Assembly: GCA_009823395.1 (NCBI GenBank)
Contig: CM020508.1
Location: 6,860,515 to 6,924,514, forward strand
DNA from: Thamnaconus septentrionalis
Lineage: Eukaryota > Chordata > Actinopteri > Tetraodontiformes > Monacanthidae
DNA: 64,000 nt
Reading direction: 5' to 3'
The position numbers and the translations under genes are program-made. How positions within the stretch are numbered: position 1 is the first letter of the stretch; every line of letters begins with the position of its first letter. Shown here one piece after another: positions 13,062 to 27,112 of this stretch. Under the pieces are notes generated by a model. It searched no databases. It was not told where the DNA came from and saw only the letters and a list, made by a program, of their open reading frames with translations.

Positions 13062-16000
13062 TTCAGATGTCAATAAATTGACACACAGGCTTAAATGACG
13101 AGCTCTAACTTCAGACTGCTGTCACGTATTTGAATAATCACATAGACTTGTGTATTTTCCACCTACTCCTACACAGCTCCCCTTCCCTTCACACATCCCG
13201 CTCCAAGTTGGCAGACGTATTTATTCTCATGATATGTGCAATCTGTGTCTGCGCCTTGAATAGAAACGGCTGATTGTACTGACAATGTGTTTTACTCCTC
13301 TGCATCCCTCAGTGTTTTAGATGTAGCTCAGTGCTCGATGCGTGGCCGTCCTGGCTCCCGTTTCTGTCCGTGTATTTGTTTTGTCCTGGGATTTGGCACA
13401 AATTTGAAAGATCCTGCAGCTCCAGCTGGACTAACCAGCTCTTGCAAATACACAATGTGCTTTGTTGCACTGTTTGTTTGGTTTTTCTTTTGAAGATGCA
13501 CCCCAAAATCCAAAAAAAAGGAAGCACATCTATTATCTTCTCACTTTTTATTGGCATGCAGCTGATGGATGAAGTTATTTTTTTCCTGTGTGTGTTTTTG
13601 TGTGCTCCGATGGGCAAACTATTGCATTTTAAGCCAGGTTTTCACAGTTTGTGATGGGATACGGTAGTTTTTAAATGGATCCGTCATCTGTTTTGTTGAC
13701 TTTTCCAACACGCGCTGAGAATAATGTGGGAAAATCAATTATGGGAGGAAGAAGAACTTTTCAATCACGCAGTCCCGTTGTTTTTGTCAGTCTAATTAAT
13801 TTCTTATGCTTAAAAAGAGTTCACGCAGCTCTGGGTTTGCACTGCAAGGCCAGCCACGTTATTAAACTCTTATTACACAACCCTTAAAAGGAGGGTCTTA
13901 AAATAATATTGGTGAAACCTCTCTGGCTCGGGTTTGTGTCGTGCCGACACGAATAAAAGACTCTGACTCAATTTATGCACCAGATTCGGTGTCGCCGTTT
14001 CTCATTTTAAGCCAGCCAATTCTGTTTGATCTTTGTATTTTTTAAGGCACAAAAACAATGTGTGCGTGCGTGCGTGTGTGAGCATGTTTACATCAGTCAC
14101 ATCTGCTGTTGCGCTCCACCTGCAGCTCCTGCTGTTTGCGGCATAAAAGATGATGTAAACGAGAAATCAAGGACGACACACGCGGCATGTGTCAGAGCGA
14201 GATTGAATAAAGGCTTCTATCTGCTGGCAAAATACAATTGAAAATGGCCCTGGAGGCGGAAAAGGAACAAATAGAATAAAATCTGTGGGCCATCACAGAG
14301 AGGACCCTGCGACGACGAGCGCACCCGTGACGGCGAGGACACTATTTTCATCCTGCGAGGAAAAACAAGAAAATAACTCAAAGAAAAGGAGGAGCAGAAA
14401 TGTTGCACAGGCGTATCTGGAGTGTTAAAAAAAACAACAACTTTCTCCTTGCAGAGGAGACGCTTGTTGGGAGCTAATGAGCACCGAAGTTGTCATACAA
14501 GTGGTTGCCCAGAGTGTCTGAGAGTGTCGTTAGGACGAAAGTAAGGATTTAGTCTTGCCGGCCACTTTATCACGTGAAATGTTTAAACGCTTGTCAGCTT
14601 CAATCGCTAATTAGCCAATCACAAGGAAATCGGGAAGTCAATGCATTGAGGCATGCAGACGTGTTGAAGATGTCCAAACAAAGCAGCATGACTGTGAACA
14701 TTTCCAGATTCAGATAAACTTTCTTCACCCTTGAGGGGAAAATTAACATTGTGGTGAATGTTGTTGTTGGTGTGAAACGAGCTGGCTTGACTATTTTCAA
14801 AAACCCTCACATCACAGTCGTCTCTAGGGTTTCCAGAGACTGGCCTGGCTCTGCAGACTGATATGAGACTGCAGAAAGTCAACAGGAACCTGGATTACCA
14901 CCGGTTACAACCAAGAGCTTGCAGAACATCATCTCTGAACGCACAACACCTCCAACCCAGAAGCAGCGTGTGCATGTATACACACACCCACCGGCCACTT
15001 TATTAGGTACCTGACTTTTACTAGCAAGGTGGACCTTATTAAGTAGCCTGTGAATGTGTATGACAGTGTGACAGTTGACCGTCCTGTCGCTATGCCTCCA
15101 ATTGATCATGCGACCAGGCTACTTGGCCATGGCGATGTCCCTTTGGCCGAATGGTAAGCACACATGATTATTACCCGGGAGACTGGGGTTTGAAGCCCAC
15201 CCGGGTCCTCTGCGCCTTTCCACAGAAGGTTTACCATCTTTTTAGCATAACTAGCTGTGGTAAAAAGTGAGGTAATGCTGCAGGTTGCTCTTTAATAACT
15301 GATGAAAAAGAAAAAGAGACCAGAGTGAAAGAGACCAAGTGAAAGTGACGATCAGAGAGCTTCGCCAGGATGTTGACTTTTGGTTCTGAGCTGCAGAGGA
15401 GATTGGGGGAGGTTGGACGTGCACCGTTCCCCAGCTGAAATTACCACTATTTCGTCAAATTACTTTAATTACATCACATCCAATTAAACGACAAAAGGAG
15501 TTTGACTGGCTGCCAGGTAGCGACAGCGTGCGGCTGCATTCACACTGAAATTCGCCCATTGCCACAGGCTTAAAGAGGCAGATTATGCCCCTCACCATGC
15601 CCCTCCCCCACTGTGCAATCTGATGGTGACGGCCGGGAAAATCAGGTGAGGCGGTGACGGGGGCGGCGCCTCACAAACAGCCTCAGCTGGCAGATAGGAA
15701 CAAGCCGTGCGCCTCCATATGGCTCCTCTCTAACGGCCCAGCGTGAACCCCTTTTCCCCAAACCTCTTCAAGGCTGCTCAATTTTTATTAGGCCGGGGAC
15801 GGTGACGGCAACGCCTCCTCGGCCGGTAATGCCAGAGTGTGTCTGACAGACGGTGACGCGTCCGCAGCAGCATCGCTCTGTCGCATCAGACCTAATCAGT
15901 TTATCCGCCTGCTCACATAGCTCATAACCGATGTAAGGAGGCAGACGGACGTTCTTTAGATGATGCTCATCAGCTGCTCCTGCCTTTTGCAACCATAACT

Positions 16001-19000
16001 CATTCCTCCTCCCTCCCCACACCCTCCAGGGGCGGGTTGGGCATTGCTGTTTTGTCTGTGCGAATTTACATATGTGTTTGTGTGTTAGGACAGGAATAAG
16101 TCATGCTTACCTGGCACCGCAGGTGAGATCTTCTGTTTTGTGATTGGTTGCCAAGCTAAAAATGGCCGTCTACAAATCATGGCCATTGAAGCCTGGCTTT
16201 TATATGTGGCGTAATCATCAAAACACACAGATGTGCGCGTAGGCACACACACATACACGCAAACACAGTATGATATAGGGGTGGGAATCGCTAGGTACCT
16301 GACGATTCAATTCGATTCCGACGATGCAATTAATCGCGATTAATCGAGAATTGCGATTTATCACAATTCTCGACATCCAGAGCTGTATGTATACGGTATA
16401 TCCAAAGCATGCAACATACCGCAGAACAACAAAGTCCCAATAGACTTTGTGATTGGTTTCGCCCTTTATTTCAAATTAGAGGATGCATATTGCATCGGAC
16501 AGCATACCTTGCTGTCTAGTGCAATATATTTCTTGTTAATGCACATTGAAAGGTTTAATGGAGACACACTATTGAAACAGCGCCTCCAGCTGGCCTGGTA
16601 TAGGTCATATGTATATGTAACTTTGGTCGCCTGCCCGGCACCTGTGCAGCACTGGCCACTGGTGACCGCTGGTGACCACTCACTTTGAGGCAGGGCTGCT
16701 GTTTTCCCTGCTGCAAATCAACAACCTGTACAAAAATTGAAAATAATATTCTGCAGGTCCTGAAGCGGCAGTGCCCTTTGCAGCCAGTACACTGTCACAT
16801 GCAATTCTGTTGGAAGCGAGTCCTGGTGCAGAGCTGCAGGTACAGGAGGGGAAGGTCATAAAGCTGCAGGTCAGAACATGAGGGACTGATTCCACCACGT
16901 CTTTGTGACTCTGCCGCTTTAATAAAAGAGAGATGCGTCGTCCGCTGTGTTCTCAGAGGGGTGTGCGTTCACACGCAGCCAAAGATTTAGCTGCTTATAG
17001 AATACCGGGCTGTCTGCCTCCGCCAGCCCGCTGTGACACGCATAACAAAAGCTCAGCCTCGCATCTGTCTTCTTATGGAGTTCAGGCTGTGTTGTTCTTC
17101 TCAGCACACACTCAGCATCAAGCGCTGCGCTCTCTAAAGCTTTGACAGGCTGAAGCTGCATCCTATAGAAGCTGCAACAATTACTTATTGACTCTTTTAA
17201 TGCGAGTCAATGCAGGTTCTCTGTGTTGTTAAATGGAAGAAACTGCCGGAAGAGACTCAAGTGTGTCGACACATTGTTTGTTTTATTCTCTGCACTTTCT
17301 GTCTCTGTGGGCCATTTCAGACCTCCTTGTTGTTGTCGTCCTGTTTATGCAATATGTATTTATCTGTTGCGGTGGATGCCGATGGAAATGAGCTGATGGC
17401 TATCCAGTACATTTCTTCCCTTTCATTAGGCATTAATGTTTAGAGAGGGCTCCCGGCCATTAAGCAAATCAACAAATTATTCACGAAACACCAGCGAAGG
17501 AATAGTCGCTGACATTTATTTTATATATATATTTATATATAATTTATTCCCCCTTGACAATTCATAAACAAACTTTCACAATGTGTTTTATGAGCAGATG
17601 GTTCGACTAGAAAGAGGTGACCTCATTTCCCCTCCCTCTCGTGCACCTTATGGTCAGCGCTGTTGCCATGGTGACCAAGTTTCAACGGCGACGGGATGCC
17701 ACTTCGCCGTGCTCGTACGCAAGGCCGAGTCTAAACTAATTCAAAATAAGCCCCCTCGGAGTAATTTCACAGACGCAATTTCACACACGACGCCCCTCCT
17801 AAATGCTGCCGTCCCCTCTCGGCTCGGCCCGCTCTGCCTGCCGGCCTGCACAGCCTCGACTCACCCGGCCTGCACCCCCTGCTCTGTGCAGCAGCGGCAG
17901 CACAGGCGCATTTTTCAAAAAAGAAGTTGTGCGAAATGTTGCAATTTATGATACATAAATTGAAATTTGCTCCGTCGGGGTACCAAACGAACTACTGTCT
18001 TCACACCTAAATTTAATATCCGAGGTCTTGATATTTGACTGACAGGCGGCTGAGCTCCGAAAACAACTGTTCTCACACAGTGTGGAATAAATCCAGACAT
18101 GCAGCCAGGCGTTCTCTTAACGATGAAGGAGAAACCATGTGTCTCTGATGAGCAAAAAAAACAAAAAAACTACACAAGACAAGACAACTCAGAGGAAGAG
18201 CTAAACAGGCGGCGGCAGAAAATGTAATAACAGGGCTGGGAGGTGCAGTGCAGGAGCAGGCATAGGAGACGGTGACACAGCATAATTAGAGCCAGCAGCG
18301 GCACTGATGGGGCGGAACGAGTTGGACTAATAAAAGGCTGCAGTGAAAAGCTCAGTCTTTTGTTTTATTTATTATTTTTTTATTTTATTTTTATGCCTCT
18401 GCTGTTGTGAGGCGACGTCGGTGATTTTCTCCGGGGCTGTAAACTCGGCGCCAGGCTCTGGTTCATATGAGCAAATAATCCATGTGGCTCATTGCACAGA
18501 GACCACTGAGACCAGGTGCAGCCGTTTCATTTGATGGGTTTGCCGCATGTAGTTCACACCCTGCAAATGCTCTACATGTACGGTGTATAGATACGTCCAT
18601 ATATATTATGCATATATAACTGCATAGCCCGCTACAGAGCAAATGGAGGAAAACTTCTACCATTGCATCATTATTCTAAATGTAAAAATGTAAAAAAAAC
18701 AAAAAACATTTCACCTTATCTGTGAATCCCCCCTTTTTTAATGAGCTGCACTGTTGCAGTGAGAGTTTGGGTTGAAATATTAAAAAAATTAAGATATGGA
18801 TATTTTTTTAGCCTTCGCCGAACTCCAAACGCTCTGCTGGAGGTTCAGTGAGATGTTCCAAGGGACGGCAGCGCTGCTGTGCAGGGTTATCACTTCTTCA
18901 CCGCGCACCGTTTCCACCTCCGGCCCCTGTTGTTCTCGACTTCTGAGACGCCGTCGTCTGCCGCGCCTCTTTCTCTCTTCAGAACTTCTTCCCCCGGCTG

Positions 19001-20928
19001 CCCCTTCCCTCTCTGTGTGCAGCAGCTTCGGCTCTTGAACCCAGGCCACCCTTGAAAAAAACCCTGCCACCCTCTGCTCTGCCCGCGTCTGAGAGCTACT
19101 TTGTTTCAACTTATTTTCTTTCCCATTTCATCAAAGAAAAATGGAGGGTTCAATTTTAGCGCTGCGCTAGGCGCACAAACAATTTCAAAAAGTGGCCCTT
19201 AAAGGAGAAGATCCGTTCATAAACGCTTGTTCCATCATTTTTATTTTTTTTTTTACTCCTGCTGGAACATTTTGTGACAAGTCCCCACAGCCAGCTGTGA
19301 TAAAAAGCAGCCAGGGACTACTGCTGCTTTTTTCCCTCCCTATTATTCGCAGTAATAGACCACTTTCCTTTCTGTATAATCATGCTAGGCGCTGTGCAAT
19401 CCGTGCATTTGTTTTTTCCTACGTTTTTTCGCAATGTGGGAATCCAGGCTCATCTTGTGTGAGTCACCGCCGCTCTTTCCCTTTCGGGCAAACAACAGAG
19501 AATGTTTCGAAAAGAGGAGAAGAGGAGTCAACTCGAAGGCCACCCGACGCCGGCAAGAAGAAACACCCTCCGGTTCAGGTTGATGGGAACGTCCCCGGAG
19601 CCTCTGCTAGTGACTCACCTTTTTCTCCCTACCTTGAAGTAGCCAGCAGCGCTCACACGAAAGGGTTGCTTACAAACTGCAACCCTGCGCAACAGCGGCG
19701 GCGCTCATAAACACACTCACACACACACAACCCCGTGCATAATTGATGAACCCAGCGGCGGGGCAAACCATGAGAGGGCCGGCGACCTTTTACTAGCCCG
19801 ACCGCATAGCTGACAGTGAACGAGGTATCCGTTCAGGGAGGCGAGAGAAGGTTCCGTTCACCATGTGCGCGAAAATAAGATTTTTTTTTGTCTTACCTCT
19901 AGAGATGGATAAGAATGAATGACCCGCAGTAGCAGAGACACATGGTGGCTCACATCCACAGCTGTGCTGAGGTTTAAACTCCCACTGTGATAGAATTTGT
20001 TGGCATCTAATCCCGGGAAAGTGTTTATTGCTGTTTCCTGATCTCACGTCGCTCTTTTAGCAGCTGTGGTGTCGGGATACAAACACAAAACACAGAGCAG
20101 ATCCATCACGTAGGTATGTGGAGGCACAATGTGGCTACTCAAACTCTTATTACCAGTGAATTAAAAAAAAAGACAGAGTTGTTAGTTTATTCGCCGCAAG
20201 TTTATGGGACTAAAAAGGCATCATCATTGTCTTTATTCCATTTTCTACCATTGAAATATTACGCACTGGACGTTTGGAGCAACACCTTAACAGTGAACAG
20301 TGTGACAAGAACCAGGAAGCATGCAGAAACAGCTTAGCTGCTGTCAATTATTATTAAGGGTTTGGTGTCTCTGTCACAAAGGGATTTAAAAAATTCATTT
20401 TAATATTCAAAGTCTTGACGCAGTGCCCTCTGCTGGTCTGGCAGATGACGGTATAACAGTGGTTGCGTGCCCAGCACTCCTTACAGAACAACACATGAAT
20501 TGCAAACAACATTTTAAGGTCTTCAAACCCTCTGTTGGTAAGGAGAAGCCGATCTCTGCCCTCGGCTCGGGCAGCTTTTTCCGGCTGAGTGGCACCACCT
20601 GTGGTGCGACGTTGTGTTGCCGACACACAATATGCACAGCACGACCATCAAAACTCGAGTGCTTCCGCTCGGCCTTCTTGGTTCCTGCGGCGTCGATCTC
20701 TGATGGTGACGGACAAGGTTTGCGATTTAAAGGATCGGCGGGTGCAGCTGTCACCTCCGGCTGGTGGCTGGTGAACTGGGAGGCCCGCGGGGCCGACAGC
20801 CTGTAATATGTGCGCATGTGACATTTTGCTATACATTAGGAACAGAATGTCACACAAGCTGTGCAGCCCGGGGAGCCTGGCAGGGCGTCGCATACCGCGT
20901 GAGAATTGTCGGGGTTGGGCTCCGCTTT

Positions 20929-20974
<46 letters not shown>

Positions 20975-23529
20975 CACAATTTGATCCACCCTCCCCTCTC
21001 TGCAATGATTATTAGCTGAAATGGCAATAACAGCGGGAGCAGAGAGAGGTGCAGATGTGAAAGCTGCACACCAACTGAGGTGTGACGGACGAGGAGAAGG
21101 GAAGAAGAGGAGGAGCCGCCAATCCCTCGCCTCGCACGCCGCTGCTCTCGGAACCCGCCGGAGCCTCCGGAATCCTCCAACATGAAGAGATGACACCGGC
21201 GGGAATGATCTCATCATGTCACAGGATCGTGTCGAGCTAGTCGGCGTTTTAAGTTTTTTGCGGCGACGCGGCAGGTTAGCTTGTGGCAGCTGACAGTTCT
21301 GGCTCTGATTCTGGAGCTCGGAGCAAAAGTGTTTGAAGCTGCCTGGCGGCTCTGCGTAGAGAATGATGTGGGGTCACGTCACATGATATTGCACTTTTAG
21401 TTTACTGCAGCAATATCAGGCAATTATGATCTTTTTGTGCACAAGAAATGACAGCTTATTCTTTCGGACTCGCTATGTCACTTGGAAAATTTTCACCTCA
21501 TTCAAACCTTTAATCAGCCTCCAGCGTTAAGTTCAGTTTCTCTTCAAGCGACAGACACGGCAGAATGAACACACTGTGGCTTTGCCGTCCCCGCTGACCT
21601 GTGACTCTATATCTGGATGGCTCGGTCCTTCTGGACTTCCGCTGCTGTCCACTGATGTGTAAACAACATACATCAGAGCGGCTGTGAGAGGGGGAGACAG
21701 AACTCGAGACCAGAGCTGAAGCAGGGGTCAGAAGCCAAAAGGCTTTCAAGACGAGGTTGTGCGTCAGACACCAAGGTAACGTGGAGGTTAATTGGCTGGT
21801 ATTGCGTGTGGACCCAAAGGAGGAGACTCACTGAACTTGTGCCTGTTGGTTCAGTCTCAGGGTTTCCTGGGTCATAGATGGAACTGCCGCTGCCTGTGTC
21901 TGTTATGAAAGTGTCTCGATCTCACTGCCCAGCCAGTACGTTGGCATGCAGAGCTTAATCGGACTAAGCTCATAATTCGTCCCCATGGACATGCAGCTAA
22001 GTAAATCGAATTATTGACGGGAACGCATCCACCAGTCCCACACTAGGGGGCGATATGAGTCTTTTCAGCGTGTTTAACTTCCAGGTAACCTCTTTTGTCG
22101 CACAACAACAAAACAACTGAGCGTGATACAACACCAGCGTAAAATACTCACCAAACAGCTACAGATGTGCTTCGCCACCAGCGGCTTGGTCAGAAACTCA
22201 CAAACGTACACAACATATTACTGGTGATTTTACTGTCGAAGCCCACATCTAGCACAGCCAGTACACTCCTGTATGTGACCGCTATCTATCAGCTGTCTAC
22301 CTCTGTGAGCTACCGAGACTGAAACACGGCTTTCTTCGAGTATTAGTAAATGAAGTCAGCATCCTGGTAACACTTGGATCTGGGCTGCCGGAGGCAACTG
22401 GTTTCCCTCGGCTATCATGTTTTCTTTACTTTCATTAAAATCGCTAGTAACATGTTGTGAAGGCGCTGAAGGTGGAAGTGTCTGAGGGCAACCTGAGAGG
22501 TGGAATTTGGATTATGCAAGAAGCTGGTAGGTAGTTTTTGGAGCTGTATGAATTAAAGGTCAGCCTGAAGTGAGGCTAAATGTGAGAGTGAGGTCTCATT
22601 TTCAACTCAAAAGCTTTTGTTTTGTTGCCGCAGCGCATTTTTAGCTGGAGGTTCTTCAGGTGACGGCGCCACACACACATGGAAATGCCGTTTCCCTTTC
22701 GACGGAAAAGGGGCTCAAGTACCATCAGGGAACTCTTGAGTTTTTCTCCTGAGAGGTGGTCAGATAATTGAGCTGCGGGGAGGAGAGGCCGCCGGTCGGA
22801 GGAGCGTCTCCAGTTTATTGTCTGTCCTTCGACAGGCAGGAATCATGGGAGGTTTCACGCAGCCGCTTTGTTCGGCGCGGCCCGAGTTCACACGACTTGA
22901 ACTTTACGTCCATTTGGATCTGTTTGATGTTCGGAGGGCGGAAAACCTCACGTAACACCCGAGTCTCATCTGAGACTCCAGTCGAGCTGCTCTGCACGGT
23001 CATCGCCTGTGAGCAGCATGTTTAGCCCTCTGTTTACAGCCTCCTGCAACAGTGCAACAATATGATCAGTTGGGCCTGGTTCGTGTTTGGAGGCGGAAAA
23101 ATAAAATCAGGCGTTGATGTCGTCACTAACGTGGGAGGGGTGTTAATCCCTTTGTGATGTCACAACTTGCCAAAACCTCTCATGGTCTCACACACAGTAA
23201 AGTGAGAAAAAGAGGACCGACTTTTTTCATTTCTGGGGAGTTGGGGGTCACATACAGTCAAGAGACAAATATCACCATTAGAAAAAATTGGAAACTGAAT
23301 TTTGTATTTTTTGAGTTTGACTTTGAGCTCCCGCTGGCCTAAATACCCCAAACCTGGAGACAGGAAAGATGCAGTGAGTTTCATTAAACACCAGAGGATG
23401 TTCCTCAGAAGCGTCGACGTGAGTGTGTTGGTGAAATACGCGGCTAATTTGGTGTTTCTGCCTTCAAAACAAACAGAAACCTCTCTGTTGTTGCTGAATG
23501 TTCTCCTCCCCTGCAGCTCACAGCCTCAG

Positions 23530-23561
<32 letters not shown>

Positions 23562-25198
23562 GATTGCCGTCCATTTCATTTCTCTTGGCTTGTTCTTTTT
23601 TTTTTTTTAGCTGTGGAGCCAATTTTGCTTTTTCATTATTTATTTTTTGTCGTGCTCAGCTGTTGTTGTTGTTTTCCGTCTGACGCGCCACCATATTCTC
23701 CTCCGCGCAGGGATTTGCTCCATACATCACAGGCCTCTCCACTCTCCCCGCGCACTTATTTTTGTGTCAATAAATATGCCGGCGCCGAAATAATGAGGAG
23801 CGACAGGCGGAGGAGCAGCGTTTCTCATTTTTATGTGCTGGAGGTTGTCAGACTTTCATCGCCTCGCTTCACCGTACAATTTACGTGCTAATGTCCACTG
23901 TCCTCTGCGAGTCATCGGCGTCACTGTTATTGTTATCGCTTTTTTGTTGTTTTTTTCGCCGCAGCCGCGCTGCCGATTCCCCCGCGGAGACCATTAAAGT
24001 TTCACTTTGGCTCGTCCCTCACGTGAGGTAAACAGAGCTATTAAGCAGGTCGTGATCACAGCTGAGCACAGCCAAAGTGAAGGTGAGAGGCCGCAGGAGT
24101 GCATCGGGCTCAGCGCTGGGAAATCAAGTCCGTCCCCTGGAGAGGCTGCAGCGCCGCTGGGGACACACACACAGGCGCAACAGAAGCTAACACTCTGTTT
24201 TTCTGTTAGTTTCTTTTTGCCCCCTTGTGTGCTCTTGCACGTTGCTTCCCACGTCTCAAGAAAAGGCTTGTCGTCGAAAGTATGGCAGTGAGATTTCGTT
24301 TGCTGCCATTAGTTTCAGACAAAGCTGAAGACAAAAATCCCTCTGGTTTGACCTGCCTCAAGTTCTATTTGTGCTGCCCCCTTGTGGCCCTTAGCCAACC
24401 TTGAAGTCCAGTCTAATCTTTAATCGAACCAGGCAAACAAAAAAAAAAAATCTCTTTTTCAAAAGCATCTTTGCTCTGCGTCACTGGAAATCAGCCCCTT
24501 GTGATGTCACAGAAGGCACTGATACACCACCCAGTCCAGTGACCACACCTCCAGCCAAGTCTGGATTGTTTTTATTCATTCCCTTTGTGATTTTTAAAAG
24601 GTCCAACAAAGCATTTGACTCAGTGTTTTCGCAGGAGGCTGTAAACAGAGGGCTAAATCCGCTGCTTTGCCTTTATGAGCTGTTCTGCCGCCGGGTCGCA
24701 GCCCCGCAGCGCACGGCGAACCCATGCGGGCCGAGGTGAACTTTCCAAAGTTCAGCCCGTCAAGATGACTCAGGAAACCTCCCTGAGGTGAGCCGTGGGG
24801 TGACAGCGGCCGCCGCTCCACCGGAGCCACTAAATGCCATAAGCCCCCAGTCGGATACACACACCTCAACTCACAAACACACAGCGGAGGCTCGAGGGAA
24901 GGCAGCAGAGCGTCGGCCGGTCACACTTGAAGCCCGTGGAGCAAAACAACGATGGTGAGAAAAACTGCATGTGGTAGTTACAACGATAAAGACACAACGG
25001 CAAACTTTTTCAAGCGCATAAAAAAAAATAATTGTTTACTTTAGGTAATAAATGAAAATATTGGATGTTGCACTTTTCATCTAAGTGCTTCTTCCTGTTT
25101 ACGTGTTTGCGAATAAAAAAATTGAAGCTATAGAAGTATTGCAATGTGTGATTTGTGGTTTATTGTTGGACAAAGCACATATTATATAATTTTCAGGA

Positions 25199-25237
<39 letters not shown>

Positions 25238-26336
25238 TACACACACTGGCTTCCCCACCATCCAATCAGCACTCTGCAGACTGAAAGCACAGTATTGATT
25301 TGCCACATCCATCGTTCTCTCGTCTGCCGTTATCGATCTGCTGTCCACTGATACTCTCATGGATGATGTTTAGGAGGAAACAAACAATTCCGTTCTCATT
25401 GAAATGCAGTTTTCGCTCATCTGTCTTGTGGGCTCTTGCAGCAGATTGGAGTTGAGAGATGTATTTTTGTAAGGGGACCCATGTACGGCTAAACTCACAC
25501 TAGCGGTGTTCTCTAACAAGAATCTGTCTCTCCCACCTGTCTGATCCTGCTCTCATCTGCTGCTATCGACCTGCAGCAGTCTGACAGATGATGTGTAAAC
25601 AGGGAGAAAAAGGTTGTTTCAGCTATGCTTCTTCTTTCCACAGGAGCTTTCACTGACCTTTCTTGAATTTTCTATTTTCCAGTAATAAAGGAGTAAAAAC
25701 TTATTTTAAATGTCTGATATTGAGAATTTTTTTTTCCCTCTGGCCAGTCTGTGAAGTTCATGGGATGAAAAAGTTATTGCTTTAGTTGCTTCAAATTACA
25801 GAAGTGTGCACACCCACTTCTGTGCTGGACAGTGATGTTTTGTGATGTCATAAAGGGCACAGTTACGTCACTGACAAAGGATCTGTAAATCTGCCCTTTG
25901 TGATGTCATAAAGACCGATGATACCCCCAGCCAGGGGTTGGTTCAACTTTTGTTTCCACATTTGATCGAGTCCCCTTTGGAAAGTATATGGACGGCCTGA
26001 CAGAGCATCAGATTAAGGAGGAAGCTAACATCAAAGTGTTTTTCAGGAGGTTGCAAACAGAGGGCTAACTGTGCTGTTTGGTCTCTGAAGATCAAGGATG
26101 AGTAATCACACAAGGCTTCTCCACTGGGGTATATGTAAAAGACAAAGATGTGAAAACGGGCTTTAACGTAGTATTAACAGGTTTCCGCTCTTTACGGGGG
26201 CGCAGTGCTGTGCATGACCACCAGGTGTCTGTAGAGTAACAGGGGACGTGTCCATCATAGCATCCAGCATGAGGACAGACTGAGTTGGCTACACCTGCTG
26301 TGCCTGTACTGAGAAACAGGCAGTGGCATTGTTCCT

Positions 26337-26391
<55 letters not shown>

Positions 26392-27052
26392 TCTCTCTGT
26401 CTCCCTCTCTCTTTCTCACACGCACACACTCCTACCAACACATGAGAGGAGAGCAGCAGCAGCAGGGTCCTTGACTGCCACATTAGTCACACTATCACCC
26501 TGCAGAGAGCTGCAAGAGGACATCAACGAGTGTGAACATCAGATCAGAAAATGCAGCGCGACACCCTATGAACACATCAGTCTCAGGCTTCACACCCTCA
26601 CACGGACCCAGCGCCTCTCCTCAGGGCACCTTCATGTTCTTTTCTTGGATTGGCAGCGGCTGTATGTGTTAGTCAGTTGACCCCCCCGACACACAGTTCC
26701 TGCACCTGGAACTCGTAACAGGACGCTTTTAGCTCAGCTGTAAGATAAAAAAAAATGAATCGCTGATGCTCACACGTCACAAAGCGTTTCCTGTGCAACG
26801 GCTGTTGTAGTGGAACACGCTGGTGGGATTTGGTGGAGACTGAGTCACGGGATGGAATCCCGGCTGTCGGGACCCCTGGGGGCACAGGTTGCATCTTCAG
26901 CCTCTCACTCATTCTCCACACGACGTTCTGCCCGTGACTCTGGGTGGTCCGCTGCTCCTCCACCGGCATGGGGCTGCCTTGCACGTGTGCACAGAAGACT
27001 TATTTTTTTGCCTGAGTGGGGTGTGGGAAGGGGCGCAAGCTGGTTACCTTGC

Positions 27053-27112
<60 letters not shown>

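Noticed and set aside
15130..15210. Functional tRNA gene
   Set aside because: Box A and box B are present, but the T-stem pairs poorly and no acceptor stem or clear anticodon arm could be drawn.
20836..21217. Coding frames over the CpG-rich patch near 21.1 kb
   Set aside because: They are Arg/Ser-rich translations with a TG repeat and no domain. I considered an alternative first exon, but no donor gave a sensible join to yjefn3 exon 2.
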